From: Sphingobium psychrophilum
GTDB lineage: Bacteria; Pseudomonadota; Alphaproteobacteria; Sphingomonadales; Sphingomonadaceae
NCBI RefSeq assembly: GCF_012927105.1
Contig: NZ_JABBFV010000003.1
Span: 248,001 to 312,000 of the forward strand
Length of the DNA stretch: 64,000 bases
Direction of reading: 5' to 3'
In this document: positions 43,958 through 53,409 of the stretch, one piece after another
Layout: every line of letters begins with the position of its first letter
How positions within the stretch are numbered: the stretch's first letter is position 1
The notes under the pieces: generated by a model
Seen by the model: the letters and a program-made list of their open reading frames with translations, nothing else
Database searches by the model: none
What the model was told of the DNA's origin: nothing
Position numbers and translations under genes: made by a program

Positions 43958-45175
43958 ATGGCCACGACCGCGCCCACCACGACCGTTACTGCCGACACGC
44001 TGAACCTGACCGCGCCCGATCCGGTGCCGGTGGTCGCGCCTGAAAAGGCGGCGGGTCTGGTCCCGATCGAGGACGAGAAAAAGTCCAAGCTGGACGAGAA
44101 GGTCGACGCCTTCGTCGCGGACCTGGTCGCGCAGGACGCCAATTCGCCCGAGTTCGGTGCGCGCGTCGATCAGCTGACCAATATGGGACGCAAGGAAATC
44201 GCCGAGGCCGCGGGCCACTCCAACCGCTTCCTCGACCGGCCGGTGCGCGCGATGGACAGCGATACCAAGGTCGGCGCGGACCTGGCCGAACTGCGCCGCA
44301 CGGTCGAGGATCTCGATCCGGGCAAGCGCGGCAATCTGCTCGCGCCCAAGAAGCTGTTCGGGATCATCCCGTTCGGCAACAAGATGCGCGACTATTTCGA
44401 CGGTTATAAGAGCGCGCAGGGCCATATCAATTCGATCCTGGGGTCGCTGGCCAGCGGCAAGGATGTGTTGATCAAGGATAATGCCGCGATCGACGTCGAG
44501 CGGCAGAATATGTGGGCCACCATGGGTCGTCTGGAACAGATGATCCATATCAGCAAGACCATGGACGCACGCCTAGAATCCAAGGCGCTGGAACTGGATT
44601 CGACCGACCCGACCAAGGCCAAGGCGATCCGCGAAAGCGCGCTCTTCTACATCCGCCAGCGCACGCAGGATCTGCTGACGCAGATGGCGGTGACGGTGCA
44701 GGGCTATTTGGCGCTGGATCTGGTGAAGAAGAACAATGTCGAACTGGTCAAGGGCGTGGACCGCGCCAGCACCACCACGGTCGCCGCGCTGCGGACGGCG
44801 GTGACGGTCGCGCAGGCGCTCGCCGGGCAGCGGTTGGTGCTGGAGCAGATCACGGCGCTCAACACCACCACCGCCAACATGATCGACCGGACCGGCGAAT
44901 TGCTCAAAAGCCAGACCGCGCAAATCCACGAACAGGCCGCGGCCAGCACGATCCCGATCGAAACGCTCCAGCGCGCTTTCCAGAATATCTACGATACGAT
45001 GGACAATATCGACGCCTTCAAGCTGAAGGCGCTGGAAAATATGAAGACGACGGTGAACACCCTGTCGGGCGAGGTGGAAAAGTCCAAGGGCTATATCGCC
45101 CGCGCGCAAGGCCAGGCGCAGGCCGCCAGGGAAGTGCGGGCCGACAATCCGCTGCTGAGCGCGATCGAGGGGTGA
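43958..45175 (+). CDS. TelA/toxic-anion-resistance family protein
   Basis: 405 aa, coiled-coil and hydrophilic. It has the family core LFGIIPFGNKMRDYFDGYKSAQGHIN, then LVLEQITALNTTTANMIDRTGELL in the C-terminal half. TelA/KlaA/YceH proteins were named for tellurite resistance; their usual roles concern envelope stress and phage tolerance. GGGAG precedes ATG 43958. The partner gene at 45279 follows after a palindrome. Confidence 0.9.
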   Translation: MATTAPTTTVTADTLNLTAPDPVPVVAPEKAAGLVPIEDEKKSKLDEKVDAFVADLVAQDANSPEFGARVDQLTNMGRKEIAEAAGHSNRFLDRPVRAMDSDTKVGADLAELRRTVEDLDPGKRGNLLAPKKLFGIIPFGNKMRDYFDGYKSAQGHINSILGSLASGKDVLIKDNAAIDVERQNMWATMGRLEQMIHISKTMDARLESKALELDSTDPTKAKAIRESALFYIRQRTQDLLTQMAVTVQGYLALDLVKKNNVELVKGVDRASTTTVAALRTAVTVAQALAGQRLVLEQITALNTTTANMIDRTGELLKSQTAQIHEQAAASTIPIETLQRAFQNIYDTMDNIDAFKLKALENMKTTVNTLSGEVEKSKGYIARAQGQAQAAREVRADNPLLSAIEG

Positions 45176-45196
45176 AGATGATCGCCATCAACGTCC

Positions 45197-45265
45197 GTTC
45201 GTTTCGAGCGAAGTCGAGAAACGCAGGCACGGCGTTCGCCGCTTCTCGACACGCTCGAAGCGAAC
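45197..45265. repeat. Inverted repeat inside the TelA-partner intergenic gap
   Basis: Arms 45197-45220 and 45243-45265 pair with one substitution and a 2-3 base bulge (GTTCGTTTCGAGCG... against CGCTCGAAGCGAAC). The 22-nt loop holds GCAGGCACGGCG. A common sphingomonad type. It sits between two genes that otherwise look like an operon. Confidence 0.8.
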
Positions 45266-45278
45266 TGAGGCGGGCGTC

Positions 45279-45989
45279 ATGAGCCGATCCGACCGCGTTC
45301 TGGCCGACGCCGAGGCCGTACTGCGCCGCCATAGCGATCGCGGCCAAAGCCTCTCGTCGCGCGCACGGCAGCGGCGCAATGCCGGGCTGATGCGCAAGGT
45401 CAAATATGCCTTCTGGGCGGTGCTGGCGGTAGTGCTGGCCAGCGCGGTGGCCGGTTTCATCCTGCCGCTGGGCACCACAGGCGTCATGATCGCGCTGGGC
45501 GTGATGATCGCCGCGCTGCTGCTGATCGCGCTCGCGCCGACGGAAAGCCGGGTGAAGACAGAGGCGCTGGCCGCGACCGAACTCACCGCCTTGCCGCTCA
45601 AGACCGAAATCTGGCTGGAAAACCAGCGCAAGGCCCTGCCCGCCCCGGCGATCACCCTGGTCGACAGCATCGGCGTGAAGCTGGAGATATTGGCCCCGCA
45701 ACTGGAGCGGCTGAACGATCAGGAGCCGGCCGCGCAGGAGATTCGTCGCCTGCTGGCCGATCATCTGCCCGAACTCGTCACCGGCTATCAGTCGATCCCG
45801 CAGCCGCTGCGCCGCGAGGAGCGCAATGGCCGCGTGCCGGAAAAGCAGCTGGTGGACGGCCTTTCCGTGATCGATGCCGAAATCGGCCGGATGAGCGAGA
45901 GTCTGGCCAGCGGCGATCTCGACAAGCTGGCGACGCAGAACCGTTTTCTGGAACTGAAATATCAGGAAGCCAAGGAATTGGGGCAGTAG
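45279..45989 (+). CDS. Membrane protein, possible partner of TelA (XpaC-like position)
   Basis: 236 aa. Residues about 43-90 form two membrane helices (AFWAVLAVVLASAVAGFILPL and GVMIALGVMIAALLLIAL), followed by a helical cytoplasmic part with many Gln, Glu and Leu. Position 3' of a TelA gene and this topology match XpaC-like partners seen with telA elsewhere, but I cannot confirm homology. Possibly a membrane anchor for the TelA protein. Confidence 0.7.
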   Translation: MSRSDRVLADAEAVLRRHSDRGQSLSSRARQRRNAGLMRKVKYAFWAVLAVVLASAVAGFILPLGTTGVMIALGVMIAALLLIALAPTESRVKTEALAATELTALPLKTEIWLENQRKALPAPAITLVDSIGVKLEILAPQLERLNDQEPAAQEIRRLLADHLPELVTGYQSIPQPLRREERNGRVPEKQLVDGLSVIDAEIGRMSESLASGDLDKLATQNRFLELKYQEAKELGQ

Positions 45990-46007
45990 CTCCGTCCTGC
46001 CCTTGGC

Positions 46008-46163
46008 ATGATCCATCTCACCCTCATCATCGTCGATTTCCTGACGGGCCTGCTGGCGGCCGGCGCCTGGGCGCTGGCGTCGGCCGGCGGCGCGATTGCC
46101 GCGGTGGTGGGTAGCGGCGTGCTGGGCGTGTCGCTGTTCCGGCGCTGGCGACGCAAACCCTAA
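46008..46163 (+). CDS. Tiny putative membrane protein, 51 aa
   Basis: Reads as [20 protein letters not shown], then a Gly/Ala-rich second hydrophobic stretch, ending FRRWRRKP. Two short helices and a basic tail fit a small inner-membrane protein. No clear ribosome site precedes it. Its stop overlaps the convergent kup stop by 3 bases. Weak call. Confidence 0.4.
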   Translation: MIHLTLIIVDFLTGLLAAGAWALASAGGAIAAVVGSGVLGVSLFRRWRRKP

Positions 46164-48058
46164 ATCTCCAGCTGCGACCCCAGTTCGACCACGCGGTTCA
46201 CCGGCAGCTTGAAGGACTCCATGGGGCTTTCCGCATTGCGGATCATCCAGGCGAACAGCTTTTCGCGCCAGATCGCCATGCCAGGGCGGGCCGAAGCGAT
46301 CAGCGTCTGGCGGCTGAGGAAATAGCTGCTGTCCTTGACCGTGATCGGGCCGCCGCAATCCTGCACCGATTTCAATGCCGCGGGAATATCGACTTCCTCC
46401 ATGAAACCGTGGTTGAGCACGACGCGGTAGAAGCCTTGGCCGTTATCGGTCACGGCCACCCGGCTCTCCTCGCGCAGATGGGGCACGCCCTGGGTCCGCA
46501 CCGTCAAGATGATGTTGCGGTCGTGCAGGATGCGATTGTGCTTCACATTATGGAGCAGCGCGGGCGGCACCCCATCGGTGCTGGACGACAGGAAGATCGC
46601 GGTGCCCGGCACCCGTTTCAGCGATCCGCTGGTGGAGCGGATGAACAGGTCCAGTTCCATCGCCCCGTCACGCAGCCGTTCGCGCATGATCCGCCGGCCG
46701 GTCGCCCAGGTGGTCAGGCCGACAAAGGCGATCGCCGCGACCAGCAGCGGGAACCAGCCGCCATCGGGGATCTTGGTTGCGTTGGATGCGAAATAGGCAC
46801 CGTCGACCAAAAGGAAAGCGAGCGTCACGCCGCCCGCGACCAGCGGGTGCCAGCGCCACACGCTGAAGGTCAGCACGCCGACCATGCAGGCGGTAATCAG
46901 CATCGTGCCGGTGACGGCGATGCCATAGGCCGCGGCCAGATCGGTCGAACTGCGGAAGCCCAGCACCAGCAGGATGACGAAGATGAGTAGCGCGACATTG
47001 ACCAGCGGCACATAAATCTGCCCGGCCGCCGACGCGCTGGTGTGCAGGATGCGCAGGCGCGGCAGGAAGCCCAGTTGCACCGCCTGCTGCGTGACCGAGA
47101 AAGCGCCCGAAATCACCGCTTGGCTGGCGATGATGGTCGCCATCGTGGCCAGGATCACCAGCGGCAGCCGCGCCCATTCCGGCGCCATCAGGAAAAAGGG
47201 ATTGGCGGCGGCGGCGGGTTCGTCGAGCAGCAGCGCGCCCTGTCCCAGATAGTTGAGCAACAGGCAGGGAAAGGCGGCGTAGAGCCAGGCGATGCTGATC
47301 GCCTTGCGCCCGAAATGGCCCATGTCGGCATAGAGCGCCTCCGCCCCCGTCACCGCCAGCACGACCGATCCCAGCGCCAGGAACGCCAGTTGGGGATCAT
47401 AGGCGAAGAAGCGCACCGCCCAGACCGGGTTGACGATGGCGATGATGTCGGGATGGCGCGCGATGTTGAGGATACCCAGCGCAGCCAGCACCAGGAAATA
47501 GACGACCATGACCGGCCCGAACAGCGCGCCGACCTTGGCCGTGCCGTGGCGCTGGATCAGGAACAGCCCCACCAGGATGACGATCGCGATCGGCAGCACC
47601 AGCGGGGTCAGGCTGGCCTGCACCACGGTCAGCCCCTCCACCGCCGACAGCACGGAAATGGCCGGGGTGATGATCGCATCGCCATAGAAAAGCGCGGTCG
47701 CCAGCACGCCCAGCATGGCGATCCACGGCGTCCAGCGCGATGGCCCCAGCCGCCGCCCGATCAGCGCCAGCAACGCCATGCTGCCGCCTTCGCCATGATT
47801 GTCGGCGCGCATGACGATGAACACATATTTGACCGTGACGATCAGCGTCATCGTCCAGAAGATCAGCGACAGCACGCCATAGATATGCAGCATGTCCACG
47901 GTGAGGGGATGATGGCCGACGAAGCTTTCCTTGAGCGCATAAAGCGGCGAGGTGCCGATGTCGCCGAAGACGACGCCCAGCGCGCCAAGCGCCAGCGGCG
48001 CCAGCGGCTGCCCCGCGCCGGCATCATGGGGCCGCGCGTCGTCGGTCGGAGAATACAT
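46160..48058 (-). CDS. kup: KUP-family potassium uptake protein
   Basis: 632 aa. About 12 membrane helices occupy the first 430 residues, starting [25 protein letters not shown], the KUP signature. The C-terminal soluble domain ends in [17 protein letters not shown]. It imports K+ with H+. AAGGA lies eight bases before ATG 48058; the frame continues to 48142 without support. Confidence 0.97.
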   Translation of the reverse strand: MYSPTDDARPHDAGAGQPLAPLALGALGVVFGDIGTSPLYALKESFVGHHPLTVDMLHIYGVLSLIFWTMTLIVTVKYVFIVMRADNHGEGGSMALLALIGRRLGPSRWTPWIAMLGVLATALFYGDAIITPAISVLSAVEGLTVVQASLTPLVLPIAIVILVGLFLIQRHGTAKVGALFGPVMVVYFLVLAALGILNIARHPDIIAIVNPVWAVRFFAYDPQLAFLALGSVVLAVTGAEALYADMGHFGRKAISIAWLYAAFPCLLLNYLGQGALLLDEPAAAANPFFLMAPEWARLPLVILATMATIIASQAVISGAFSVTQQAVQLGFLPRLRILHTSASAAGQIYVPLVNVALLIFVILLVLGFRSSTDLAAAYGIAVTGTMLITACMVGVLTFSVWRWHPLVAGGVTLAFLLVDGAYFASNATKIPDGGWFPLLVAAIAFVGLTTWATGRRIMRERLRDGAMELDLFIRSTSGSLKRVPGTAIFLSSSTDGVPPALLHNVKHNRILHDRNIILTVRTQGVPHLREESRVAVTDNGQGFYRVVLNHGFMEEVDIPAALKSVQDCGGPITVKDSSYFLSRQTLIASARPGMAIWREKLFAWMIRNAESPMESFKLPVNRVVELGSQLEI

Positions 48059-48286
48059 TGTCGCAATCCTTGCCTGCGTAGGTCCGCCCGCGATGCCATG
48101 AACCGACATTGCATTTCCATAGGGATAAGCAGGCAGGCGCATAGTATTTTCATAGGATTCGGCGTCCAGCCCGGTGCTTGCCCCAACAATTTATATGCGA
48201 TCCCTACGGCGGGGGAGGTTTTGCGCTCTCGCATTGCTATGCGCCCATGGGTAGATGGAGCGCCTCCCCAGCATGGAGGCTACATC

Positions 48287-48646
48287 ATGTCCCAATGGCG
48301 TCCCCGCCCCGCCACGCAAATCGGCCTGCGATTGATCGGATTGGCGCTGCTCATAAGCTTGCGCCCGCAAGCGGCGTGGCTGCACCTTCTGGTCCGGCAG
48401 TCGCCGTCGGTCACGCCCCTGCAACTCATGCTGGCGTCATCTTGCTTCATGAGCGCTGCGGCCGGCATCGCGCTGCTGCTGATGGGACCGGACCTGTGGA
48501 AGCCAGTGCGCGTGGCACGCCGCTGGCAGAACGGACGCCAGCGCGCGCATGTTTGGGGAAAATCGCCCCGGACGGCCGATGATGCGTGCAGTTCATCAAG
48601 AGGCCGTCCGGGGTCGCAGCATCATCCGACTTTGGAGAAGTCATGA
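48287..48646 (+). CDS. Small membrane protein of unknown function, 119 aa
   Basis: GGAGG at 48275-48279, seven bases before the ATG, is a very good ribosome site. The protein starts MSQWRPRPATQIGLRLIGLALLI and has two membrane helices (about 15-35 and 51-72), the second reading SCFMSAAAGIALLLMGPDLW, then a basic cytoplasmic tail. It is read within a longer frame opening far upstream antisense to kup; that extension is spurious. No family recognised. Confidence 0.6.
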   Translation: MSQWRPRPATQIGLRLIGLALLISLRPQAAWLHLLVRQSPSVTPLQLMLASSCFMSAAAGIALLLMGPDLWKPVRVARRWQNGRQRAHVWGKSPRTADDACSSSRGRPGSQHHPTLEKS

Positions 48647-48716
48647 CAACGCTGTCCTGGCGCTTTAGAGGATAAGCGCAACCGACGCAACCGGCTTTGA
48701 TCGGTAAAAATGGAAA

Positions 48717-48746
48717 GGGCGCGGCCCGCCTGCGACGGCCGCGCCC
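48717..48746. terminator. Hairpin terminator, lactonase gene end
   Basis: GGGCGCGGCC (48717-48726) pairs with GGCCGCGCCC (48737-48746), a 10-bp stem with a 10-nt loop. On the minus strand the stem is followed by TTTCCATTTTT, so it ends the lactonase transcript. Confidence 0.6.
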
Positions 48747-48767
48747 GTTTGGCGTTGGTGAGCCAGA

Positions 48768-49625
48768 TCAGCCCATATAAAGGTTGGTCGGCAGGCCGCG
48801 GACGCCGCTCTCCACCTCGAAAAAGCCGCCATCATAGGGCGTCGGATCGTCCAGCCCCACAGTCGCGCTGCTGACGAACATGCGGTCGAGATTGGGACCG
48901 GCAAATGTGATGTTGGTCACCTGCCGCGCCGGAAGGGCGATGGCGCGGTCCAGCCTGCCGTCGGGCGTGAAGCGGCTGATCCGGCTGCCGCCCCAATGGG
49001 CCACCCAGATATGCCCCTCCGCATCCACGGTCATGCCGTCGGGATAGCCATCCTCTTCGCCGAACTGGATGAACGGCTCCCGATCGGTCGCGCCATGCTC
49101 GGTCCGGCGGAAGCGGTACATCTGCTGCTTCGCCGTATCGCTATGATAAAGCCACCGGCCGCAGGGCGAGAAGGCGGGGCCATTGGGCACGCGATAGTCG
49201 CTGTCGATAATGCTCCAACTGCGATCCGGTGCCAGGCGGTAGAGCGCGCCGCGGTCATGCTCCTCGGCCATGTCCATCGTACCGCACCAGATATGGCCCT
49301 GCGCATCCGCCTTGCCGTCGTTCATCCGGTTGCCGGGGAAGTGCGGTTCCGGGTCGCCGAACGGCGTAATGACCAGCGGATCGAAGTTGATCTCGGCAAA
49401 GCCGCTCTGGAAGCCGCCGATGAACCCACCGGCCTCGCGCTCCGCCACCCAGCCCAGCGGCTCGGCCATGGCGAACCGATCGACCGCGCCGCTCTCCAGC
49501 GACAAGCGGTTGAGCGAGGGGGCAAGGATATCGACCCAATAGACGGCGTTATCGCGCGCCGACCAGAGCGTCCCCTCCCCCAGACTGTCCGCGACGCCGC
49601 GGTCGATCAACCGCCATTCCGGCAT
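48768..49625 (-). CDS. SMP-30/gluconolactonase family sugar lactonase, probably L-arabinolactonase
   Basis: 285 aa six-bladed propeller. The metal ligands are visible: Glu17 in GEGTLW, Asn in VPNGPAFS, and Asp in YPDGMTVD. It hydrolyses the aldonolactone made by the sugar dehydrogenase. Arabinose as substrate is inferred from the locus. ATG overlaps the galM stop (TGATG), so the two are coupled. Confidence 0.85.
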   Translation of the reverse strand: MPEWRLIDRGVADSLGEGTLWSARDNAVYWVDILAPSLNRLSLESGAVDRFAMAEPLGWVAEREAGGFIGGFQSGFAEINFDPLVITPFGDPEPHFPGNRMNDGKADAQGHIWCGTMDMAEEHDRGALYRLAPDRSWSIIDSDYRVPNGPAFSPCGRWLYHSDTAKQQMYRFRRTEHGATDREPFIQFGEEDGYPDGMTVDAEGHIWVAHWGGSRISRFTPDGRLDRAIALPARQVTNITFAGPNLDRMFVSSATVGLDDPTPYDGGFFEVESGVRGLPTNLYMG

Positions 49626-50785
49626 CAGCGCGCCACCGACAGGCGATAGACCATTGCATGATGATAGGGCTTGCCGGGATCGACGCGCGCCGACACGAAG
49701 CCAGGCTGGTTGGGCGCATCGGGGAATTTTTGCGGCTCCAGCGCGATGCCGTCGCCCATGCGATAGACGTGCTGGCTCTTGCCGATGAAAGTGCCGTCCA
49801 GAAAATTGCCGGTGTAGAATTGCACGCCCGGTTCGGTCGTCAGCACGTCCAGCACCCGGCCCGACACCGGGTCTTCCAGCCGCGCGGCCAGTTCCGGCGT
49901 CTTGGTCGCGCCCTTGTCCAGCGCGAAATTATGGTCGTAACCGCGACCCGCGATGATCTGCGCATCGCGCCCGTCGCGCAATCCATCGGCAACGCGGCGG
50001 GGCGCACGGAAATCGAACACACCGCCTTCGACCGGCTTCAATGCGCCGGTGGGGATCAGGTTGGCGTCGACCGGCGTATAGGCCTTGGCCGGGATCGTCA
50101 GCATATGGCCCATCGCGCCGTCGGGCGCCCCTTCGCCCGCCAGATTGAAGATGGCGTGATTGGTCATGTTGACGATCGTCGGCTTGTCGGTCTTCGCGTC
50201 GAACGCGATGCCAAGGTTGCCGGCGTCGTCCAGCGTATAGGTGACGGTCACGTCCAGCTTGCCGGGATAGCCCGAATCGCCGTCCGCGCTGGTCAGCCCC
50301 AGCACCAGCGACGCCTTGGGACCGCTCTTGAGCGACACGACCTTCCACACCTGCTTGTCGAAACCCTTGCCGCCGCCATGCAGCGAATTGACCTTGTCAT
50401 TCAGCGGCAACTGATAGGCTTTGCCGTCGAGGCTGAACTTGCCACCGGCGATGCGGTTGGCATAGCGGCCCACGGTGACGCCGAAATAATTGGGGAAATC
50501 GACATAGCCTTTAAGATCGTCATAGCCGAGCAACACGTCGGCGACTTTGCCGTCCTTGTCGGGGCCGGACAGCGACTGGAGCGTCGCGCCATAGGTCAGG
50601 ATCTTGGCAGACACGCCAGCGCCATTTTTCAGCGTGATCGTTTCGACCGCGGCACCATTGGCGGTGCCGGCGGGCGCGCGGCTGGCGTCGGCGGCAAGCG
50701 CCGTGCCGCTTGCGAGCGTGACAGCAAGCGCATACAGACCGACAGCGGGTGACAACGCTGTTTTCAAATCGACGACCTTCCGCAT
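49625..50785 (-). CDS. galM: Exported aldose 1-epimerase
   Basis: 386 aa with a signal peptide (about 1-32, ending TALAAD). It has the mutarotase fold with NSLHGGGKGFD (catalytic His) and, later, the Glu region ALEPQKFPDAPN. It interconverts alpha and beta sugar anomers; here it would act in the periplasm, before uptake by the permease on the other side of the promoter. A putative operator lies at 50835-50847. Confidence 0.92.
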   Translation of the reverse strand: MRKVVDLKTALSPAVGLYALAVTLASGTALAADASRAPAGTANGAAVETITLKNGAGVSAKILTYGATLQSLSGPDKDGKVADVLLGYDDLKGYVDFPNYFGVTVGRYANRIAGGKFSLDGKAYQLPLNDKVNSLHGGGKGFDKQVWKVVSLKSGPKASLVLGLTSADGDSGYPGKLDVTVTYTLDDAGNLGIAFDAKTDKPTIVNMTNHAIFNLAGEGAPDGAMGHMLTIPAKAYTPVDANLIPTGALKPVEGGVFDFRAPRRVADGLRDGRDAQIIAGRGYDHNFALDKGATKTPELAARLEDPVSGRVLDVLTTEPGVQFYTGNFLDGTFIGKSQHVYRMGDGIALEPQKFPDAPNQPGFVSARVDPGKPYHHAMVYRLSVAR

Positions 50786-50834
50786 GGACTTCCTCCCTGA
50801 TAGCTGCGCCCATTGACGGGCGGTTAAGGGGGAT

Positions 50835-50847
50835 ATACTCCGACAAA
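50835..50847. promoter_or_regulatory. Putative GntR operator 1, galM/permease divergent promoter
   Basis: ATACTCCGACAAA, reverse complement TTTGTCGGAGTAT. Shares the GTC-N-GA core with four other sites in this locus. It sits between the divergent galM and permease genes. Confidence 0.6.
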
Positions 50848-50908
50848 ATAAGCAGGCGCAACCCTTGATCGGGTGGCTTGCTACTGGAACTGCAGTGGAG
50901 AAGGATGA

Positions 50909-52219
50909 ATGGCAGGACCGATCTCATCAGGCGCGGGCGTGACCGCGACGCACAATCCCGGCACGCGCTACGGCCCTGCGCTGGCGTTGCTGGCCAGCCT
51001 CTTCTTCATGTGGGGCTTCATCACCGTCATCAACAACACGCTGCTGCCGCATCTGCGCAGCGTGTTCGAACTCAGCTATACCCAGACGACCCTGATCGAG
51101 TCGGTGTGGTTCATCGCTTATTTCGTGGCGTCGATTCCGTCGGCCAAGCTGATCGAACGGGTCGGCTATCAAAAATCGCTGGTCATCGGCCTGCTCGTCA
51201 TGGCGGCGGGCGCGCTGGGCATGACGGTCGCGGCGTCGATCCCTTCCTATGGCGTGACCCTGGTCATGCTGTTCGTCATCGCCAGCGGCATTACCCTGTT
51301 GCAGGTCGCGGCCAACCCTTATGTCGCGATCGTCGGCAAGCCGGAAACCGCATCGTCGCGCCTCAACCTGGTGCAGGCGATGAACTCGGCGGGCACGATG
51401 CTGGCGCCCCTGTTCGGCGCCTATCTGATTCTGGGCCGGTCGAAGGGCGGCACGGCACAAGGCGACGTCGTCCTGACGCAGGCCGAACGGCTGGCCGACG
51501 CCCAGTCGGTGATCCTGCCCTATGTGATCGTGGCCGCGGTGCTTGCAGTTCTGGCCATCGTCATCGCCCGCTTCCCACTCCCCGCCATGGGCAATGCTAC
51601 CCAGCGGCACAGCAAGGAGGAGCGGAAGAACTATTCGCTCTGGAACCACCGCAATCTGGTGTTCGGCATCCCGGCGATCTTCATCTATCTGATCGCGGAA
51701 ATCGGTGTCGCCAACCTGTTCGTCAACTTCGTCAGCCAGCCCGACATCGCCAACCTGACCCATGAGCAGGCGGGCCGCTACCTGACCTTCCTGTGGGGTG
51801 GCATGATGATCGGCCGGTTCGCGGGTTCCGCGATCATGCAGAAGTTCGACGCGGGTCATGTCCTCGCCGCCTTCTCGATCGGCGCGTTCATCGTCATGCT
51901 GGTCACGGTGTTCACCACCGGCCCGGTCGCCATGTGGTCGCTGATCCTGGTCGGCCTGTTCCATTCGATCATGTTCCCGACCATCTTCACGCTCGGCATC
52001 AAGGGGCTTGGGCCGCTGACCGAGGAAGGATCGGGCCTGCTCATCATGGCGATCGCCGGCGGATCGCTTGTGATCGTGCAGGGCTGGCTGGCAGATCATT
52101 ATGGGTTGCAGACCAGCTTCCTGCTGACCGCGATCTGCGAACTGTACATCCTCTTCTATGCGCTGTGGGGGTCGAAGACGACCCACGCGCTGCCGGACCA
52201 ACAGGTCGCGGCGGAATAA
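50909..52219 (+). CDS. FucP-type sugar:H+ symporter (MFS)
   Basis: 436 aa with about 12 membrane helices. The FucP-family features are FFMWGFITVINNTLLPHL, LQVAANPYVAIVGKPETASSRLNLVQAMNSAG and FPTIFTLGIKGLGP. It imports a monosaccharide into the cytoplasm; L-arabinose is the likely substrate from context. It is divergent from galM with one putative operator between. A strong terminator follows. Confidence 0.9.
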   Translation: MAGPISSGAGVTATHNPGTRYGPALALLASLFFMWGFITVINNTLLPHLRSVFELSYTQTTLIESVWFIAYFVASIPSAKLIERVGYQKSLVIGLLVMAAGALGMTVAASIPSYGVTLVMLFVIASGITLLQVAANPYVAIVGKPETASSRLNLVQAMNSAGTMLAPLFGAYLILGRSKGGTAQGDVVLTQAERLADAQSVILPYVIVAAVLAVLAIVIARFPLPAMGNATQRHSKEERKNYSLWNHRNLVFGIPAIFIYLIAEIGVANLFVNFVSQPDIANLTHEQAGRYLTFLWGGMMIGRFAGSAIMQKFDAGHVLAAFSIGAFIVMLVTVFTTGPVAMWSLILVGLFHSIMFPTIFTLGIKGLGPLTEEGSGLLIMAIAGGSLVIVQGWLADHYGLQTSFLLTAICELYILFYALWGSKTTHALPDQQVAAE

Positions 52220-52244
52220 AGCCGAGGGTCGCACCTGTGGCGTG

Positions 52245-52282
52245 AAAAAGGCCGGAGCGGACATGCCGCTCCGGCCTTTTTT
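52245..52282 (+). terminator. Rho-independent terminator after permease gene
   Basis: AAAAAGGCCGGAGCGG, loop ACATG, CCGCTCCGGCCTTTTTT: a 16-bp stem with a T-tract. The downstream 52283-52441 contains only a sphingomonad-type GC repeat and no gene. Confidence 0.92.
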
Positions 52283-52441
52283 ATTCCTGCCCTGCAAGGG
52301 GAGGTGGCGACCCGCAGGGTTGACGGAGGGGGGTAACGACCAGACGCAACGCCAAGACCGCGCACCCCCTCCACCACGCCCTTTGGGCGCGGCCCCCTTC
52401 GGCAGAGGCGCATGACTCTGCCGAACCGTGCCGGGGAGGAT

Positions 52442-53206
52442 TTACCGCTGCATCGCGCTCGCCGTATCCTCCAGCGCCAGATCGACCAGTACACCCATTG
52501 CTTCGGCCGCCGCAGCCGGATCGCCCGCCGCGATCGCGTCATAGACACGCACATGGTCGGGGATCGGGTTGCGCGGCAACGCGCGGGCGCGCTGCTTATA
52601 TTGCGTCGTCCAATTGACCGCCGCGCCGATGCTGGCGGTCAGCACCAGCAGCGCGTCGTTGCGCGTCGCGTGCAGGATCGCATTATGGAAATCCCGGTCG
52701 GCCGCGCGGCCCGCCTCGGTCGCCAGCGTATGGCGGCGCATCGCAGACAGCGCATCCTTCATGATCTTGAGGTCATCCTTGTCGCGCCGGACCGCCGCCA
52801 GCCGCGCTGCGGCGGGTTCAACGATGGCGCGCAGTTCGAACAGATCGCGCACGAACTGGATGTCCGGCTCCCCGGCAAAGGCCCAGGCCAGCACTTCGGG
52901 GTCGAGCAGGTTCCAGCGGTTGCGCGGCAGGACGCGGGTGCCCGCCTTGGGCCGGCTTTCGACCAGCCCCTTGGCGGTCAGCACCTGGATCGCCTCGCGA
53001 TAGGCGCTGCGGGAGACTTCCAGCTCTTCGGCGAAGGCGACTTCGCCAGACAGTACGTCGCCGGGCGCATAATGGCCGGACAAGATCGCCATGCCCAACT
53101 TGTGCGCGATCGCACCGTGCAGCCGCCGTCCAGGGCCGCGAACCGCCTTGGTTGCACCGCCATTTTCCGCCTCAATATTCTGCAAAGACGGATTTTCCTT
53201 CACCAT
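52442..53206 (-). CDS. GntR/FadR-family transcriptional regulator
   Basis: 254 aa. A GntR winged helix (about 40-95: ILSGHYAPGDVLSGEVAFAEELEVSRSAYREAIQVL) is followed by a FadR/FCD C-terminal domain (RDLFELRAIVEPAAARLA, DRDFHNAILHATRN, PDHVRVYDAI) with the metal-binding Asp/His set. It is placed in the middle of the arabinose locus. The 13-bp motif in its promoter region and in three others suggests it is the local repressor, with a sugar-acid ligand. ATG 53206 has GAGAGGAA before it. Confidence 0.9.
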   Translation of the reverse strand: MVKENPSLQNIEAENGGATKAVRGPGRRLHGAIAHKLGMAILSGHYAPGDVLSGEVAFAEELEVSRSAYREAIQVLTAKGLVESRPKAGTRVLPRNRWNLLDPEVLAWAFAGEPDIQFVRDLFELRAIVEPAAARLAAVRRDKDDLKIMKDALSAMRRHTLATEAGRAADRDFHNAILHATRNDALLVLTASIGAAVNWTTQYKQRARALPRNPIPDHVRVYDAIAAGDPAAAAEAMGVLVDLALEDTASAMQR

Positions 53207-53284
53207 TTCCGTTCCTCTCGCCTTTCCCCAATCAGGCATATCCGTCCCTATAATACAAGCATTGCCATTACCATCATCCTGTAA

Positions 53285-53297
53285 TATGTCGGAGTAA
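53285..53297. promoter_or_regulatory. Putative GntR operator 2, gntR/araD1 divergent promoter
   Basis: TATGTCGGAGTAA, with flanking TAAT/ATTA inverted. It lies 79 bp from the gntR start and 113 bp from the AraD1 gene start, so may give autoregulation and control of the plus-strand operon. Confidence 0.6.
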
Positions 53298-53409
53298 TTA
53301 GCAGATTCACCGCCGCCGCCTCGCCCGACAGGGCGATGGTTCGGCGCGCGGCAAAAGGCTTGTGATTTCAATTGAGCGCCGTTTCCAGGCGCGCGGGAGG
53401 AGAGTTTTC

